Source: Pseudarthrobacter raffinosi (lineage in GTDB: Bacteria; Actinomycetota; Actinomycetes; Actinomycetales; Micrococcaceae). Taken from it: a stretch of 64,000 nucleotides of DNA. Location of the stretch: contig NZ_JAMXBH010000012.1 in the NCBI RefSeq assembly GCF_023913735.1, positions 1 through 64,000 on the forward strand. Direction: 5' to 3'. How positions within the stretch are numbered: position 1 is the stretch's first letter; every line of letters starts with the position of its first letter. The position numbers and the translations under genes are program-made. Positions 26,134 to 34,694 of the stretch are shown here, piece by piece. The notes beneath the pieces are model-generated. The model had not been told where the DNA came from, did not search any database, and worked only from the letters and a program-made list of their open reading frames with translations.

Positions 26134-27330
26134 GTGCAGCCACAAGGACGTGAGCGTGTTGTGACCGGAGCCCCGCCCTTCCCAGAGGCGGACCTGATGC
26201 ACATCGTGGACCTCCTGCCCGCGGCGGAACGTGCGCGCTACCTGGAGATCCGGGCGTTCCTGCAGTCCACGGTGCGGCAGGCATCCATTGACTACTGGAA
26301 CCGCGAGGAATTCCCGTTCGGGCTACTGGCGGAGATGGGCAAGCACGGGCTTGGCACGTTGCAGACGGACGGCACGTCCAAGCTCTTCAAAGGCCTGATG
26401 TACGTCGAGGTGGCCAGGGCGGACGTTTCGCTGTCGGCCCTGGTGGGGATCCACAACGAACTGATCGTGGGAATGATCGACGCCCTCGGTTCGGAGGAAC
26501 AGAAGCAGCGGTGGCTGCCTGGCCTGAGGAACTTTACCCAGCTGGGCGCCTTCGCCCTGACCGAGCCGGAGCACGGCTCGGATATCGCCGGCGGGCTGGA
26601 AACCTCCGCGCGGCTGGAGGGCGGCGAGTGGGTGATCAACGGCGCGAAGCGCTGGATCGGCTCCGGGACCATCGCGGACTTCGCGCTGGTGTGGGCGCGT
26701 GACGCAGCGGACGGGCACATCAAGGGCTTCATTGTGGAGACGGACCGCGCTGGCTACCGGGCAACCAAGATTGCCAACAAGATCGGCCTGCGGATCATGC
26801 AGAACGCGGACATTGTGCTGGACAACGTCAGGATTCCGGCGTCCAACATGTTGCCGGGCGCCACGGACTTCTCCAAAGCCAACGACCTCCTGCGGGATTC
26901 GCGCGCCTGGGTTGGCTGGCAGGGTGCCGGGATCCAGCTGGCCGCGTTCGACGTCGCCCGTTCCTACTCCCTGGAACGCAGGCAATTCGGCAAGGAACTG
27001 GCATGCTTCCAGCTGGTCCAGCAGCAACTGGCGGAGATCCTGGGCAACGCCTCCGCGTCACTGGCATTGATGGCCCAGCTCGCCCGGATCCAGACGGACG
27101 GCAAGCTGGAGATGGCGCAGGCGGCCATGGCAAAGTCCACGTGCACCCGGCTGGCCCGCGCGTCGGTGGCGATGGGACGGTCGCTGCTGGGCGGCAACGG
27201 GATCAGCTCGGACTTTGAAATGGGCAAGCTGTTTGGTGATGCCGAAATCCTCTATACCTATGAGGGCAGCTACGAAATCAATTCGCTGATTGTTGGCCGG
27301 GCCGTTACCGGAAAATCGGCCTTCGTCTAG
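26134..27330 (+). CDS. Acyl-CoA dehydrogenase
   Basis: A 398-residue FAD flavoenzyme. Characteristic regions are GAFALTEPEHGSDIAGG (flavin/substrate), WVINGAKRWIGSGTIADF, RQFGKELACFQLVQQQLAEI, and the C-terminal TYEGSYEINSLIVGRAVTG with the candidate catalytic base. That ending is closest to glutaryl-CoA and related clades, but the setting suggests isobutyryl-CoA or another branched acyl-CoA. It starts at GTG 26134 behind GAAGGG; GTG 26161 is an alternative. Convergent with the cold-shock gene. Confidence 0.9.
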   Translation: MQPQGRERVVTGAPPFPEADLMHIVDLLPAAERARYLEIRAFLQSTVRQASIDYWNREEFPFGLLAEMGKHGLGTLQTDGTSKLFKGLMYVEVARADVSLSALVGIHNELIVGMIDALGSEEQKQRWLPGLRNFTQLGAFALTEPEHGSDIAGGLETSARLEGGEWVINGAKRWIGSGTIADFALVWARDAADGHIKGFIVETDRAGYRATKIANKIGLRIMQNADIVLDNVRIPASNMLPGATDFSKANDLLRDSRAWVGWQGAGIQLAAFDVARSYSLERRQFGKELACFQLVQQQLAEILGNASASLALMAQLARIQTDGKLEMAQAAMAKSTCTRLARASVAMGRSLLGGNGISSDFEMGKLFGDAEILYTYEGSYEINSLIVGRAVTGKSAFV

Positions 27331-27350
27331 CAATTCACGGGAAAAGAACT

Positions 27351-27398
27351 TAAGAAAAAACTGCCCTGGCCATGCTTTGCAGCACGGTCAGGGCAGTT
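27351..27398 (-). terminator. Terminator of the cold-shock gene
   Basis: Read leftward, a 13-bp stem (27386-27398 with 27359-27371, one mismatch) is followed by a run of Ts (27351-27360 as As on the plus strand). Confidence 0.85.
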
Positions 27399-27408
27399 GA
27401 TCAGAACC

Positions 27409-27612
27409 TTAGAGCGGGCGAATATTCTCTGCCTGCGGGCCCTTGGGACCCTGGGTCACATCGAATTCGACTTTCTGGTTCTCATCCAGCGAGCGGTAGC
27501 CGCTGCTGGCGATTGCGGAATAGTGCGCGAAAACATCGGCGGATCCGTCGTCCGGAGCGATGAAACCAAAGCCCTTTTCAGCGTTGAACCATTTAACTGT
27601 GCCTGTTGCCAT
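27409..27612 (-). CDS. Cold-shock protein (CspA family)
   Basis: A 67-residue single OB-fold nucleic-acid-binding protein. It begins [20 protein letters not shown] with both RNA-binding motifs (KGFGFI and DVFAHYSAI). ATG 27612 has AAAGGAAG upstream. The untranslated leader may reach up to about 170 bases to the neighbouring gene, where cold-shock mRNAs often carry regulatory structure; none can be defined by eye. Confidence 0.95.
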   Translation of the reverse strand: MATGTVKWFNAEKGFGFIAPDDGSADVFAHYSAIASSGYRSLDENQKVEFDVTQGPKGPQAENIRPL

Positions 27613-27782
27613 TGCTAACTTCCTTTGTAACCCTTTTCTGGTCCTGCTCGGACGGCAGGCAGACGCGGAGTCTGTAGTCCGCTGTCTCAAACCTAGGGGC
27701 TGCGCGGTGGGCGTGCAATAGCTGCAGTCATCAAGTGTCACCGCTGTTACAGAAGTGGTACGCGGGAATTGACCACTGCGGG

Positions 27783-28409
27783 CTAGCGCATGCCCTCCCG
27801 GCGGATGGCCGTGGCGATCGCCGCGGAGCGGGTCTCCACACCGAGCTTGGCGTAGATATGCGCCAGATGGGTCTTGACGGTGGCCTCGGAGATGAAGAGC
27901 CGCTGGCCCAGTTCCCGGTTGCTGAGCCCCTCGGTCAGGAGGCTCAGCAGCTCCGCCTCCCGGGGCGTCAGGACCTCGTCGGGATTGCGCAGCTGCTGGA
28001 AGAGCCGGGAGGCCACGGGGGCGCTCATGACGCTCTTCCCTTGCACGGCACCGCGGATGGCGGCGAAGATTTCGTCCGGGGCGGCGTCCTTGAGGAGGTA
28101 GCCCATGGCGCCGGCGTCCACCGCCCGGACGATGTCCGCGTCGGAATCGTATGTGGTGAACACCAGGATGGCCTGCCGGCTGTTGCGCTGCCGCAGCTGC
28201 CTGATGGCCTCGATCCCGTCCATTCCGGCGCCCATGGCCAGATCCATCACCACCACGGCAGGGGAGTGGTGTTCCACCAGCCCCAGCGCTTCCTCGCCGG
28301 AGGCGGCCTCGGCCACCACGTCAAAGTCAGGCTGCGTACCCAGCAGTGCCTTGAGTCCGCTCCGGACCACCAGGTGGTCGTCCACCAGGAGGACAGTGAT
28401 GGTAGTCAT
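27783..28409 (-). CDS. NarL/SenR-type response regulator
   Basis: A 208-residue two-component regulator. The receiver domain (residues 1-120) has the acidic pocket DDH and phospho-acceptor D in [14 protein letters not shown], then T in FTTYDSD and K in YLLKD. The C-terminal LuxR/NarL helix-turn-helix is [20 protein letters not shown] and [18 protein letters not shown]. Its ATG overlaps the sensor kinase stop by 4 bp. It resembles SenR in context (see the HbpS-like gene). Confidence 0.92.
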   Translation of the reverse strand: MTTITVLLVDDHLVVRSGLKALLGTQPDFDVVAEAASGEEALGLVEHHSPAVVVMDLAMGAGMDGIEAIRQLRQRNSRQAILVFTTYDSDADIVRAVDAGAMGYLLKDAAPDEIFAAIRGAVQGKSVMSAPVASRLFQQLRNPDEVLTPREAELLSLLTEGLSNRELGQRLFISEATVKTHLAHIYAKLGVETRSAAIATAIRREGMR

Positions 28410-29668
28410 GCGTCCTCCGGTGTCATCTGCTGGCCAGGTGGCGCTGACTGCACCCGGGCCGGCACCTGTGCGGCCACGATGGTCCCTTCGCCGGGGGAAC
28501 TTTCCACCGAGAATACCCCGCCCAGCTGCTCAACCCGCTGGCGCATTGCCCGCAGCCCGTAGCCTCCGGCGTCCGACGGCGGTGCTGCCGCCGACGGGTC
28601 AAAGCCCGTCCCGTCGTCGTAGATGTCAAGGGTGACCGAGTCAGGAAGGAACCCCAGCGTCAGGGTTGTGGTGGCGGCGTTTGCGTGCTGCTGGATGTTA
28701 GCGGCCGCGCTCTGGACCACCCGCAGCAGGGTGTGCCGGACTTCCGCAGGGACCTCCCTCGGTTCGCCGGTGACCAGGAGCCGGGCGTGCGGGACGTACT
28801 GGGCGGCCGCCTGGTGCAGGGCTTCGGGAAGCGGCGATGCGTCGAGGCCCGGGGAGGCGAGCTCGTGGACCAGATTGCGCGTCTCGGAGAGATTCCGGCG
28901 CAGCAGTTCCGTAGCCTGGTTGAGCTCCTGGCGCGATGCCTGGCCTGGCCACGAACGGTCAGCGGCCTCCAGGAGCAGCAGGCTGCTGGCCAGGCCCTGC
29001 GTCACGGTGTCGTGGATCTCTCGCGATACGCGCTCGCGTTCGGCGATGGTGCCGGCCAGGCGCTCGCTGGCCGCCAGCTGCCCGTGTGCCAGCGATACCT
29101 CCGCATGGAGACGGCGCTGCTCCGCGGCGTCGTGCTCGATCCGGTCATTGATCAGCGTAAGCATCACGCCGACGGCGAGCGGCCCCAGCAGCATCGCGAG
29201 GTCCGTCCCGTCGCTGAGCCGGAACAGCCCGACGGCGGTGGCGGCCGCCGTCGCGCCTGCCGCCACGTAACCCACGGCGCCCTTAAAGGCCGTCCGGCAC
29301 AGGAAGAGGATCGCAAAGGAACACCAAGCGAAGCTGGGTGCGGCGATAACCAGCGCTGCCCAGACGGCCACAAACACGAGCATCCAGACCGCCCATGGGC
29401 GTCTCTGCCGGGCCAATACGGCGATGACGGCATACAGGGCGCACACCGCTCCTGCCAGGCCGAGGACCAGCAGGTTGTCCTGCAGGCTGTGCCGCATAGC
29501 ATAGCGGACGGCCGAAGCGACGAGCAGGACAGCGAAGCCAAGGTGGACGGCGGTGTCGATCCGGCCGAACCGGCCAGGGGCGGCGGCCGGTCCAACAGGC
29601 AGGGCGCGTCCGGTGGTCAGCGAAGATCCGTCGGTCAGGGTTTTACGGGGAGTGGCTGGGGAGGGCAT
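28406..29668 (-). CDS. SenS-like membrane sensor histidine kinase
   Basis: A 420-residue kinase. The N-terminal half has five to six membrane helices with short loops and no large outer sensor domain. The HisKA_3 phospho-acceptor is REIHDTVTQGLASSLLLLE, and the ATPase region contains YDDGTGFDPS and GGYGLRAMRQRVEQL. This layout is that of NarL-partner kinases. A multi-helix sensor without its own outer domain is what the SenS/HbpS model needs, with a separate extracellular partner supplying the signal. Confidence 0.9.
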   Translation of the reverse strand: MPSPATPRKTLTDGSSLTTGRALPVGPAAAPGRFGRIDTAVHLGFAVLLVASAVRYAMRHSLQDNLLVLGLAGAVCALYAVIAVLARQRRPWAVWMLVFVAVWAALVIAAPSFAWCSFAILFLCRTAFKGAVGYVAAGATAAATAVGLFRLSDGTDLAMLLGPLAVGVMLTLINDRIEHDAAEQRRLHAEVSLAHGQLAASERLAGTIAERERVSREIHDTVTQGLASSLLLLEAADRSWPGQASRQELNQATELLRRNLSETRNLVHELASPGLDASPLPEALHQAAAQYVPHARLLVTGEPREVPAEVRHTLLRVVQSAAANIQQHANAATTTLTLGFLPDSVTLDIYDDGTGFDPSAAAPPSDAGGYGLRAMRQRVEQLGGVFSVESSPGEGTIVAAQVPARVQSAPPGQQMTPEDA

Positions 29669-29855
29669 GGGGTCCGGTTCAGGTCAGGGGCGTTCCTATC
29701 CCATGCTATTGCCCGCGCCGTTGCTGGTCTCTCCGCCTTTTGGCTGATGCTGCTGGCCATCCGGGGGAGCGGGGCGCAGCCAAAGGCCCGATGTTTGTTC
29801 CGGCGGGGCCGGACAGGATGGATGGAGCCGATGCCCGTTCCAATGGATTCCGCCA

Positions 29856-29897
29856 GCGTGAGTCCAGCAACGTGCGTCCATCAACGTGAGTCCATCA
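29856..29897 (+). repeat. Three tandem 14-bp repeats before the HbpS-like gene
   Basis: Copies are GCGTGAGTCCAGCA (29856), ACGTGCGTCCATCA (29870) and ACGTGAGTCCATCA (29884). They end 17 bp before the start codon. They could be a multi-site operator for the divergently encoded response regulator. The rest of 29669-29855 shows no gene. Confidence 0.7.
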
Positions 29898-29914
29898 ACC
29901 CAAGGAGAAACACC

Positions 29915-30499
29915 GTGAAGAAGTCCAACAAGATTGCCGCCGCCGCTGCTGCCGCAGGAGCTTTGCTGCTGACGGGAGGGCTAACCGCTGCAGCCAACGC
30001 CGGGACCAGCCAGGCGGCGGCTCCCGCCGCGGTACCCGCCGTCGATATCCCGCAGGCGCCGCAGACCGTGGTGGCGCAGAACCGCATCACCGCGGGTGCC
30101 TCGGCCGATGCGGTCCGGGCAGCCCTTGCGAAATGCCAAGCTGACAAGCTGCCGTTCGTCACGGTGGCCCTGGTGGACAGGTTCGGCACCGTCCAGGCGC
30201 TCCTGCGCGGGGACAACGCCGCCGAGCACACGATCGAAGCAGCCCAGCAGAAGGCCTACACCGCGGCCGCTTTCGGCGCACCGACGAGCGAGCTGGCCAA
30301 GCGCGTCAACGGCAACGGGCCCAGCATCGCGGACCTCCCCGGCACCCTGTTCCTGCCCGGCGGCGTCCCGCTCAAGGTCAATGGTGTGTCCGTGGCAGGC
30401 ATCGGCGTGGGCGGTGCCCCCGACGGCAACCTGGACGAAGCCTGCGCCACCGCCGGCGCCGAGGCCATCGCCGCTGCAGCTGCCGGCTCAGGCAAGTAG
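29915..30499 (+). CDS. Secreted HbpS/GlcG-family haem-binding-type protein
   Basis: A 194-residue protein with a Sec signal peptide (KKSNK, then an Ala/Leu core ending AANAG) and a GlcG/HbpS domain (ADKLPFVTVALVDRFGTVQALLRGDNAAEHTIEAAQQKAYTAA in type; IADLPGTLFLPGGVPLKV; GIGVGGAPDGNLDEACA). In Streptomyces reticuli, HbpS binds haem outside the cell and modulates the SenS/SenR system encoded beside it. The same trio is present here, with kinase and regulator divergent. GTG 29915 has AAGGAG upstream. Haem binding itself is inferred. Confidence 0.85.
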   Translation: MKKSNKIAAAAAAAGALLLTGGLTAAANAGTSQAAAPAAVPAVDIPQAPQTVVAQNRITAGASADAVRAALAKCQADKLPFVTVALVDRFGTVQALLRGDNAAEHTIEAAQQKAYTAAAFGAPTSELAKRVNGNGPSIADLPGTLFLPGGVPLKVNGVSVAGIGVGGAPDGNLDEACATAGAEAIAAAAAGSGK

Positions 30500-30509
30500 G
30501 CTCGGCTCC

Positions 30510-31256
30510 ATGAGGCGGTTCAGGACCTGGCGCCGGGCACGCAGGGCGGCGGCAATTCTCTTTCTGGCGGGTGGTGTATCAGTTTGCCTGGCCGCCTGCC
30601 AGACGGGTCCCGGCGAGCCGCAACGGCAGGATTCGCCGCCGTCGTCCGTCCTGGGCAGCCCCGGCAGCCAGCCCCCGTCCGGACCGTCGACTTCGCCGGG
30701 TACGTCCCCGCCTGCTTCCACCGCAACGGCAGCCACCAAACCACCAGCCCTGTCCGCCGAGGCCCAGACCCGGCTCGACCAGGAGCTTATCGCCGCCGCG
30801 AAGGCCAACAATGTGGCGCTGGCTGGTGAGCTGATCGGCCGCGGCGCCAACGTGAACGCCAAGGACGCCATCAAGGACTCGGCCTTCCTCTACGCCGGGG
30901 CAGAGGGCTTCAACGAGATCCTGCAGCTGACGCTCGCGAACGGAGCAGATGTTGCCAGCACCAACCGTTTCGGCGGCACAGCGTTGATTCCCGCGAGTGA
31001 ACACGGCCACGTGGAAACGGTCCGGATCCTTATTGCCGCCGGAGTTCCCGTGAACCATGTCAACGACCTGGGCTGCACCGCCATGCAGGAAGCCATCCTG
31101 CTGAACAACGGCGGGCCACGGCAGCAAGACGTACACCGGCAGCTGCTGGCTGCCGGTGCGGACCCGGGCATACGCGATCCTCAAGGCCGGACGCCGTTGG
31201 AGAATGCGGAGCGGCTGGGCTTCGGCGAGATCGCTGCCCTGATCCGTGCCCGCTGA
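30510..31256 (+). CDS. Ankyrin-repeat lipoprotein
   Basis: A 248-residue protein. The N-terminus is a lipoprotein signal (basic start, hydrophobic core, lipobox LAAC), followed by an about 50-residue Pro/Ser/Thr linker. About four ankyrin repeats follow from residue 90 (NNVALAGELIGRGANVNAKD; HGHVETVRILIAAGVPVNHVN; LLAAGADPGIRDPQGRTPLE). Such repeats mediate protein contacts. It starts 10 bp after the HbpS-like stop and is probably co-transcribed, so an accessory role in that system is possible. Confidence 0.85.
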   Translation: MRRFRTWRRARRAAAILFLAGGVSVCLAACQTGPGEPQRQDSPPSSVLGSPGSQPPSGPSTSPGTSPPASTATAATKPPALSAEAQTRLDQELIAAAKANNVALAGELIGRGANVNAKDAIKDSAFLYAGAEGFNEILQLTLANGADVASTNRFGGTALIPASEHGHVETVRILIAAGVPVNHVNDLGCTAMQEAILLNNGGPRQQDVHRQLLAAGADPGIRDPQGRTPLENAERLGFGEIAALIRAR

Positions 31257-31263
31257 CACAGGG

Positions 31264-32274
31264 CTAAAGCACGTCCTCGAACAACTCCACATATTTCCGC
31301 GTCATCGCCTCCGCGCTGAATCTGGTTTCGACGGCGGACCGGCAGTCATGCCGGTCCAGGCCGGACGCACGCTGCAGGCAGCTGGCCAGTGCATCGGTAC
31401 TCGCGGCGAGGAAACCGGTGACTCCGTGCTCGATGATTTCCGGTGCGGAGCCCCTCGGAGTGGCCACAACGGGGGTGCCGGCGGCCAGCGCCTCGATCAT
31501 GACCATTCCAAAGGGTTCGTCCCACTGCACAGGGTTGAGCAGCGCGACGGCATTGCCCAGCAGGGCGAACTTTCCGTCTGCGTCCAGTTCTCCGAGGAAC
31601 TCTTCATCAGGCCCGAGCAAGGGAGCGACCACGGAGCGGAAATAATCCACTTCCGCCGGGTCGCTCATTTTTGCGGCGATCTTGAGCTGAATTCCCGCTC
31701 TGCGGGCCACCGCGATGGCCTCAGCGATGCCTTTGCACGGCGCCATTCGGCCCAGAAAACACGCGTAGCCACCAGCTCCGGCACCGGGTGGAACAGTTGC
31801 GGGATCGATGCCGTGGTGGATGACCCGTCGGATTCTCACATCCGGGGCGCTGTTGGCCTGGTGCTGCGAGATGGCCACCAGTGACACGTCCCGGCTGAAG
31901 GCTTCATATACCCGGCACAGCTCCGGCCGCATGTCCGAATGAATGGTGCTGACCACTGGAATCCCGGGTGGGCGGTGCCGGTACAACGGTCCCGCCAGGG
32001 TGTGGTCATGGATGATATCGACGTCGTCCAGTCCGGCGTAGGCCCTGATCACGTGCGGCAACTCAGAGCTCGTTCTGCCCATGGCGGCACGCTCCGCCGG
32101 AGCGAAGCCGCCGATTCGTTCCACCGGGCAGGTGCTGTCGGCCGCCGCGGCAAGCACAACGCTGTGCCCGGCCGCCGCCAGCGAGGTGGCCAGCGCATGG
32201 ATCATCGCCTCCGTTCCGCCGTAGCCTAGGGGCGGGACGGGGAGCCATGGTGGAGCTATCAGTCCTATCCGCAA
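31264..32274 (-). CDS. Glycosyltransferase family 4 protein
   Basis: A 336-residue GT-B fold enzyme. The donor-domain signature is PFGMVMIEALAAGTPVVATPRGSAPEII, with Glu in the EX7E-like position. The acceptor domain starts RIGLIAPPWLPVPPLGYGGTE. TTG 32274 is selected because the conserved N-terminus begins there and AGGAG lies 8 nt upstream. It follows the debranching-enzyme gene by 22 bp. The acceptor sugar is not identifiable. Confidence 0.87.
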   Translation of the reverse strand: MRIGLIAPPWLPVPPLGYGGTEAMIHALATSLAAAGHSVVLAAAADSTCPVERIGGFAPAERAAMGRTSSELPHVIRAYAGLDDVDIIHDHTLAGPLYRHRPPGIPVVSTIHSDMRPELCRVYEAFSRDVSLVAISQHQANSAPDVRIRRVIHHGIDPATVPPGAGAGGYACFLGRMAPCKGIAEAIAVARRAGIQLKIAAKMSDPAEVDYFRSVVAPLLGPDEEFLGELDADGKFALLGNAVALLNPVQWDEPFGMVMIEALAAGTPVVATPRGSAPEIIEHGVTGFLAASTDALASCLQRASGLDRHDCRSAVETRFSAEAMTRKYVELFEDVL

Positions 32275-32296
32275 GATGCGCGCTCCTGTTCGGGGT

Positions 32297-34450
32297 TTAG
32301 CCCGTCTTGTCCAGCTTCTCGGCGAGCTCAACCAGATCGGCAAGGGGGGGACGTGTCCCGCGGTGGAACGTCATCCCCGGCGGGAGCCCCTCGATCGTGG
32401 CCTGGCTGCCGGTCACGTCGATGGTGATCCGGCCATCGCCTATGGGGCAGTTGGTGATGTGGACCCGGCCCCAGGACTCCGGCAGCACAGGGTCCATCCA
32501 CATACCGTTCATGGAGACGTGGGGGTCATACCGCAGCAGTGTGCGCAGCAGATGCACCGGGGTGGTGGCAGCCCAGGCCTGGGGCGAGCAAGCCGTCGGG
32601 TAAGGCACCGGTTCCGGGAAATCAGCGCGGTCAAATCCGCAGAACAATTCAGGCAAGCGGTGGTCCGTAAAATCCGCCGCCTCAATAAGTCCGCGGGCAA
32701 CCCGCTGGGCCTCGTCCACAAATCCGTACCTCATCAGGCCCGTAGCAATCATCGCGTTGTCATGCGGCCACACGGATCCGTTGTGGTAGCTCGCCGGGTT
32801 GTAGGCACCCATGTCCGTGGCCAGGGTGCGGATCCCCCAGCCGCTGAACATTTCCGGCGACATCAGGCGGGCAGCCACCAGCGGCGCCTTGTCGGCGTCG
32901 ATAATCCCGTTCCACAAGCAGTGCCCCATGTTGGAGGCACAGGCATCCACGGGTCTCTTGTCCCGGTCCAGGGCGATGGCGTAGTAGCCACGGTCCGGCA
33001 GCCAGAACTGTTCGTTGAACTGCTTTTTAAGCCGCGCCGCGCGTTCCCGCAACTCCCGCGCCAAAGCCAGGTCTCCGGCGTCGTACGCCATCCACGCCCG
33101 GGCGATGTAGGCGCCGTACACGTAACCCTGCACTTCGCAGAGGGCGATCGGCGGCTCTGCCATGCGGCCGTCCGCGAAATTTATGCCGTCCCAGGAATCC
33201 TTCCATCCCTGGTTGATCAGCCCCTGGTTGTTGAGCCGCTGATATTCCACAAAGCCGTCGCCGTCGCTGTCCCCGTAATCCCTGATCCATTCCAGCGCCC
33301 TGTCAGCGTTGGGCAGCAGTGCGGCCACCTGGTCCGCGGCGAGCCCCCAGCGGCTGACTTCGCCGAGCAGCGTGACGAACAACGGCGTGGCATCGGCCGT
33401 GCCGTAATAGGCGGACTTGCCGCCCAGTGCCAGGCCCGTGCTGACGCCCAGCCGGACCTCATGGAGGATCCGGCCGGGCTGCTCTTCGGTCAGCGCGTCC
33501 ACCGCGTTGCCCTGCCTTTCGGCCAGCGTCTGCAAGGTGTCCAAGGCCAGCGACGGGTCCACAGGCAGCGCCATATAGGACGAGAGAAGCGAATCGCGGC
33601 CGAAGAGGGCCATGAACCATGGAGCACCCGCTGCGACGACGGTCCGGTCCGGATGCAGCGGGTCCTCGATCTGGAGGGCGCCGATGTCATCATGGCTGCG
33701 CTGCAGGGTGCGGGCAATCGACACGTTGCTGACGTACATCGCGGGGATCTTCCGGATCCACTCCTGGCGCCGTATTTCCGCAGGCGAGGTGCCGGTTGCC
33801 TGGCGCTGGAAGGGCGCGGGCGTTTCGGCTGTGTCCAGTAGCGGCGACACCGTCACCCTTGTGCGCCACTGGCCGTGCGGCGGCACCACGGTGCGGTAGC
33901 CCAGGCCTTCGTGGCTAAAAGTCGCGTCGGGAGCCTGGAGTACAACCCCCTTGTGTATTCCCCGCCAGACGCCTTTGATGGTGAGGGAGTCGCCTTCCGG
34001 GTGCCGGGACTGGTCCCAGTATCGGATGATCCGGGCGTCTTTCACCTCAAAGAGGTCCGCGAAGTCCGCGTCCATCGCCAGCTCCAGCACGCACACGGCA
34101 GGCTCGCGGGAATGGTTCCGGACGGTGATCTCTTCCTGGATGCCCGCGCCCACCTCGCGGTTTCGTTCCACGATCAAAGGGCTGTCCGCATGGCCGGCTG
34201 ACCGGCCCGGACGACCTATGAAGACGGCCCGGTACGGTTCGAGGGCACGGGCGGCCAGCGGCTCCAAAGTCACATCATTGACCGTCAGTCTCCAGCGGGA
34301 GACGATGCGGGTGTCCTCATGGAACACGCCATGGGGGCGGTCGGAGTACATGTCGCCGGCAAGACCGGAAATGCAGAAGTTCGAGCCATCCACGAGTGTC
34401 ACCGTGGCCCCCAGAGGGCCAGCCGCGGTGTCAGCATTCCATCCAGCCAT
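32297..34450 (-). CDS. Glycogen-debranching-like amylo-alpha-1,6-glucosidase
   Basis: A 717-residue protein. The N-terminal domain (residues 1-230, TLVDGSNFCISGLAGDMYSD in type, FHEDTRIVSRW) is the bacterial debranching-enzyme N-terminal domain. The C-terminal part is an (alpha/alpha)6 barrel of the GH63/GH133 type (WFMALFGRDSLLSSYMAL; DSDGDGFVEY; NQGWKDSWDG; GSVWPHDNAMIATGLMRYG). Candidate acids are in GRDS and WKDSWDG. It is likely cytosolic, hydrolysing alpha-linked glucans or glucosides. It is the first gene of a two-gene operon with the GT4 gene. Confidence 0.87.
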   Translation of the reverse strand: MAGWNADTAAGPLGATVTLVDGSNFCISGLAGDMYSDRPHGVFHEDTRIVSRWRLTVNDVTLEPLAARALEPYRAVFIGRPGRSAGHADSPLIVERNREVGAGIQEEITVRNHSREPAVCVLELAMDADFADLFEVKDARIIRYWDQSRHPEGDSLTIKGVWRGIHKGVVLQAPDATFSHEGLGYRTVVPPHGQWRTRVTVSPLLDTAETPAPFQRQATGTSPAEIRRQEWIRKIPAMYVSNVSIARTLQRSHDDIGALQIEDPLHPDRTVVAAGAPWFMALFGRDSLLSSYMALPVDPSLALDTLQTLAERQGNAVDALTEEQPGRILHEVRLGVSTGLALGGKSAYYGTADATPLFVTLLGEVSRWGLAADQVAALLPNADRALEWIRDYGDSDGDGFVEYQRLNNQGLINQGWKDSWDGINFADGRMAEPPIALCEVQGYVYGAYIARAWMAYDAGDLALARELRERAARLKKQFNEQFWLPDRGYYAIALDRDKRPVDACASNMGHCLWNGIIDADKAPLVAARLMSPEMFSGWGIRTLATDMGAYNPASYHNGSVWPHDNAMIATGLMRYGFVDEAQRVARGLIEAADFTDHRLPELFCGFDRADFPEPVPYPTACSPQAWAATTPVHLLRTLLRYDPHVSMNGMWMDPVLPESWGRVHITNCPIGDGRITIDVTGSQATIEGLPPGMTFHRGTRPPLADLVELAEKLDKTG

Positions 34451-34694
34451 CCCTGGCTCCTTTGACGCTCATCCTGTAAGCAACGCTGCGGGGCCCGTTC
34501 CTGTGGATCCCGCGGTGGATCAGAAGGGCTGCCGCCGCGGATCAATCAGTCGTGGGATCTTCGTCCTCGTCGGCTCCAACGGAGCCTGATGGGCAACAAA
34601 TCTGTGATGGCCGACCTCCATCAGGAGCACGTTGGTTCTATGACCCTACGCTTGTGGTTCTGTGGACGCTAGGTGCGGAACCCACCACGTATCC

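Noticed and set aside
27613..27740. Cold-shock leader as an RNA thermosensor
   Set aside because: No clear structure can be assigned by eye, so it is not listed as a feature.
29669..29855. A separate small gene between the kinase and the repeats
   Set aside because: No frame with a start, ribosome-binding site and protein-like composition was found.
28685..29914. Long plus-strand frame across the sensor kinase, joined to the HbpS-like gene
   Set aside because: The first 400 codons are antisense of the kinase and look unlike protein. The real gene begins at GTG 29915 with a good ribosome-binding site and a signal peptide.
34451..34694. Coding sequence between the thiolase and the debranching enzyme
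   Set aside because: Frames are short and lack motifs; the region looks like two leaders and a possible transcription end.
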